This document shows, piece by piece, positions 6,120-7,036 of a stretch of DNA of 7,036 nt (within the stretch, counting starts at the first letter, position 1; each line of letters begins with the position of its first letter). The stretch is taken from positions 1-7,036 of the forward strand of contig CAIXFB010000289.1 of NCBI GenBank assembly GCA_903918595.1, read 5' to 3'. A program made the position numbers and the translations under genes. The notes beneath the pieces were generated by a model, which was not told the DNA's origin, searched no databases, and saw only the letters and a list, made by a program, of their open reading frames with translations. This DNA is from an uncultured Actinomycetes bacterium (GTDB taxonomy: Bacteria; Actinomycetota; Actinomycetes; S36-B12).

Positions 6120-6714
6120 TGTCGCGTTCCTCATCTTCATCGCTTTCGTGATCTTCGTCTTTGTACTCGTCCTCTTCGTACTCTTCGTTCTCGGACTCGT
6201 CTTCCTCGTACTCCTCTTCACCCGCGTACTTCGCAACAACGGCAGGAGCTTCTTTGTCGACTACCCACGAGAAGATGACTCCGCTTTTGGAGTCCACAAA
6301 TCCAGTAACGACGGAACCATCAGTGCGAGCTACCTGCACGCCATAGGCATCGAAGCCATCGAGTACCACGCGTGAGGTCTTCAACACCGAACCACCAGAA
6401 GCGTTCGCCACGGCAGCGCGGGCTGCCTTGGCGCTGATCTTGTTGGCAGAAATCTTGGTTGCTGATTGCAATGGTGTGGAGCCGCCTACCTCTGGGGTGC
6501 TAGTTGCCTCTGGGGCACTGGGCATTTGGGTTACTGGCAGTTCGGGAAGCGCGACAGGTGCGGACTGCAACTGTGCGGCAGCGGTCAACACCATGGCCTC
6601 TGGCTTGGTGGTGCTGGCCGAGGCTGCGTTGATTACGGCAACGCCGGCGACTGAGCTGGCAACCAACACTCCGGCTGCTGCCCCCACGATGGCGATGATG
6701 CTTTTGCGTTCCAT
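6106..6714 (-). CDS. PepSY-domain envelope protein with strongly acidic C-terminal tail
   Basis: A 202-residue protein. A signal peptide or anchor (about 1-33: basic MERK, then a hydrophobic stretch) ends in ASA, a possible cleavage site. A Pro/Thr/Ser linker covers about 36-85. One PepSY-like domain covers about 92-153: ISAKAARAAV helix, then strands with FDAYGVQV, the DGSVVTGFVDSKSGVIF hairpin and W150. The tail (166-202) has 27 Asp/Glu in 37 residues plus three Tyr. PepSY domains occur in secreted regulators and in membrane redox proteins. An acidic tail could bind metal ions or a basic partner, such as the basic-tailed protein encoded next. The ATG has AAGAAGGG about 8 nt upstream. It is the first gene of the cluster, divergent from a response regulator, which suggests control by that regulator. 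The PepSY call is by pattern. Confidence 0.78.
   Translation of the reverse strand: MERKSIIAIVGAAAGVLVASSVAGVAVINAASASTTKPEAMVLTAAAQLQSAPVALPELPVTQMPSAPEATSTPEVGGSTPLQSATKISANKISAKAARAAVANASGGSVLKTSRVVLDGFDAYGVQVARTDGSVVTGFVDSKSGVIFSWVVDKEAPAVVAKYAGEEEYEEDESENEEYEEDEYKDEDHESDEDEERDNDDD
6127..6132 (-). promoter_or_regulatory. Ribosome binding site deciding the start of the coiled-coil protein
   Basis: GAGGAA on the minus strand lies 7 nt before ATG 6119, within the acidic-tail coding sequence of the preceding gene. It argues against the longer in-frame start at 6239, whose extra residues (MLRSTRVKRSTRK...) are the +1 reading of the repetitive acidic-tail DNA. Confidence 0.65.
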
Positions 6715-6769
6715 GTTTGTGGCCCTTCTTCGATTCGTTTCTACGTTTTTCTTGTACTACTGAAGGTAC

Positions 6770-6778
6770 GGAGGTGAT
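6770..6778 (+). promoter_or_regulatory. Near-perfect Shine-Dalgarno sequence ahead of a 23-codon ORF
   Basis: GGAGGTGAT matches nine consecutive bases of the consensus complementary to the 16S rRNA 3' end. It sits 8 nt (from the last G of GGAGG) before ATG 6783. It is stronger than the ribosome site of most genes in the window, whereas the response regulator itself has no recognisable site. Confidence 0.6.
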
Positions 6779-6782
6779 AGCC

Positions 6783-6854
6783 ATGAGAAGGACAAGCGAA
6801 GGTAAAGCCAGGGTAAAGAGTGGGCGGAGGCGCATCAGACCCATTCGAACGTGA
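6783..6854 (+). CDS. Possible 23-residue basic leader peptide upstream of the response regulator
   Basis: ATG 6783 to TGA 6852-6854 encodes 23 residues, starting MRRTSEGKARVKSG and then Arg-rich (RRRIRPIRT). Eleven of the 23 residues are Lys or Arg and only one is acidic. The Shine-Dalgarno sequence is near perfect. The stop lies 12 nt before the response regulator ATG and in the same frame, so only the TGA separates the two. It may be a translated leader that feeds ribosomes to the regulator, or the regulator's former N-terminal extension cut by a stop mutation. It may also be incidental, since the same bases hold the proposed operator repeats. The sequence resembles no family I know. Confidence 0.4.
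   Translation: MRRTSEGKARVKSGRRRIRPIRT
6790..6822 (+). promoter_or_regulatory. Three-unit 11-bp tandem direct repeat, candidate OmpR/PhoP-type operator
   Basis: GGACAAGCGAA (6790), GGTAAAGCCAG (6801) and GGTAAAGAGTG (6812) repeat at an exact 11-bp pitch. GGTAAAG is identical in the last two units and matched at 5 of 7 positions in the first. A weak fourth unit, GGCGGAG, starts at 6823. Tandem direct repeats of about 7 bp at 11-bp spacing are the typical binding site of dimeric OmpR-family regulators, one of which is encoded 45 nt downstream. Autoregulation and/or control of the divergent PepSY operon is inferred. Confidence 0.55.
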
Positions 6855-6866
6855 CACGATGTGCCC

Positions 6867-7036
6867 ATGCGAGCGCTGGTAGTCGAAGATGATCCGGCAA
6901 TTGCTGAGCCTCTCGTCGCTGGACTCCAGCGCAACGGAATCGAGACCGTTCTTGTTTCCTATGCGATTTCGGTACTTGATGAGATAGCTGGCGTTGACGT
7001 CGTCATCCTTGACCTTGGTTTGCCTGACGGTGATGG
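6867..7036 (+). CDS. Response regulator receiver domain, probably OmpR family (3' end outside window)
   Basis: The first 56 codons are visible. They start MRALVVEDDPAIAEPLVAGL with the acidic triad residues D8/D9, and continue to VVILDLGLPDGD with phospho-acceptor D49 at the end of strand 3. LGLPDG after the Asp is typical of OmpR/PhoB-type regulators such as TcrA/MprA, but the DNA-binding domain is beyond the window. It would act with a sensor kinase that is probably encoded next. ATG 6867 has no Shine-Dalgarno sequence in the preceding 15 nt. In-frame GTG 6861 is an alternative that adds only two residues. Translation may rely on the upstream short ORF or a leaderless transcript. It is divergent from the PepSY-ApbE-heme cluster, its most likely target. 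Confidence 0.9.
   Translation, partial: MRALVVEDDPAIAEPLVAGLQRNGIETVLVSYAISVLDEIAGVDVVILDLGLPDGD

Larger units (their letters stand above)
6715..6866. promoter_or_regulatory. Divergent intergenic region between the PepSY operon and the response regulator
   Basis: This 152-nt region must contain the promoter of the minus-strand cluster and probably that of the response regulator. I see no hexamer pair with good -35/-10 spacing that I would commit to. A pyrimidine-rich tract at about 6723-6754 lies next to the PepSY start. The right half contains a small ORF and a three-unit 11-bp tandem repeat, listed separately. Confidence 0.6.

Noticed and set aside
6280..6300. D-x-x-S-G-V in the PepSY protein (141-146) as a flavinylation site
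   Set aside because: It lacks the final Ala/Ser-Ser/Thr of the ApbE acceptor motif and matches the ordinary D-x-x-[ST]-G-x-[VI] turn of PepSY domains.
5983..6375. Long plus-strand ORF with a very hydrophobic run (VIVAFLIFIAFVIF...)
   Set aside because: It is the antisense reading of the acidic-tail GA repeats, where GAG/GAC codons read as Leu/Val/Phe codons; it is a shadow of the PepSY gene.

Overview
The window looks like actinobacterial chromosome. The G+C content is moderately high, good AGGAGG-type ribosome sites are present, and the proteins are of actinobacterial style (Ala-rich envelope proteins, a PIG3-like quinone oxidoreductase, a 2-TM potassium channel fused to a TrkA/RCK domain, an OmpR-type response regulator). 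No RNA gene, complete IS or CRISPR array is visible, and the species cannot be named from sequence alone.

Left end (1-692). An antitoxin of the HigA/XRE type (294-599, +) follows the last ~42 codons of a HigB/RelE-type toxin whose N-terminal half is missing. The pair lies between two long, imperfect inverted repeats (24-110 and 605-690). Their outer blocks match at 39 of 44 positions with a perfect 26-bp core, and a second 16-bp block (14/16) follows at nearly equal spacing on each side. This resembles a small non-autonomous mobile cassette or a repeat-flanked toxin-antitoxin remnant. It ends 2 bp from the stop codon of the next gene.

Middle (693-4042). Three minus-strand genes are tightly spaced: a MoeA-like protein that has lost several family-defining residues, a two-TM K+ channel with a cytoplasmic NAD-binding RCK domain, and a zinc-independent NAD(P)H:quinone oxidoreductase.

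Right part (4089-6714). Four overlapping minus-strand genes form a translationally coupled cluster. In order of transcription these are a secreted or anchored PepSY protein with a strongly acidic tail, a single-pass coiled-coil protein with a basic Lys/Ala/Pro tail, an ApbE-type flavin transferase, and a five-TM ferric-reductase-like b-heme protein with four His ligands. This looks like an envelope redox (flavin/heme) module, but no FMN_bind acceptor protein is present and the heme protein has no attached flavin/NADPH domain. The seven minus-strand genes have no gap above about 46 nt (76 nt if the MoeA-like gene starts later), so they may be one transcription unit.

Right end (6715-7036). A divergent intergenic region leads to an OmpR-family response regulator cut by the window end. 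The region holds an 11-bp-pitch tandem repeat typical of OmpR/PhoP-type operators. It also holds a 23-codon basic ORF with a near-perfect Shine-Dalgarno sequence, in frame with the regulator and separated from it by one TGA. The regulator probably controls itself and/or the PepSY-ApbE-heme operon; this is inferred from the layout.
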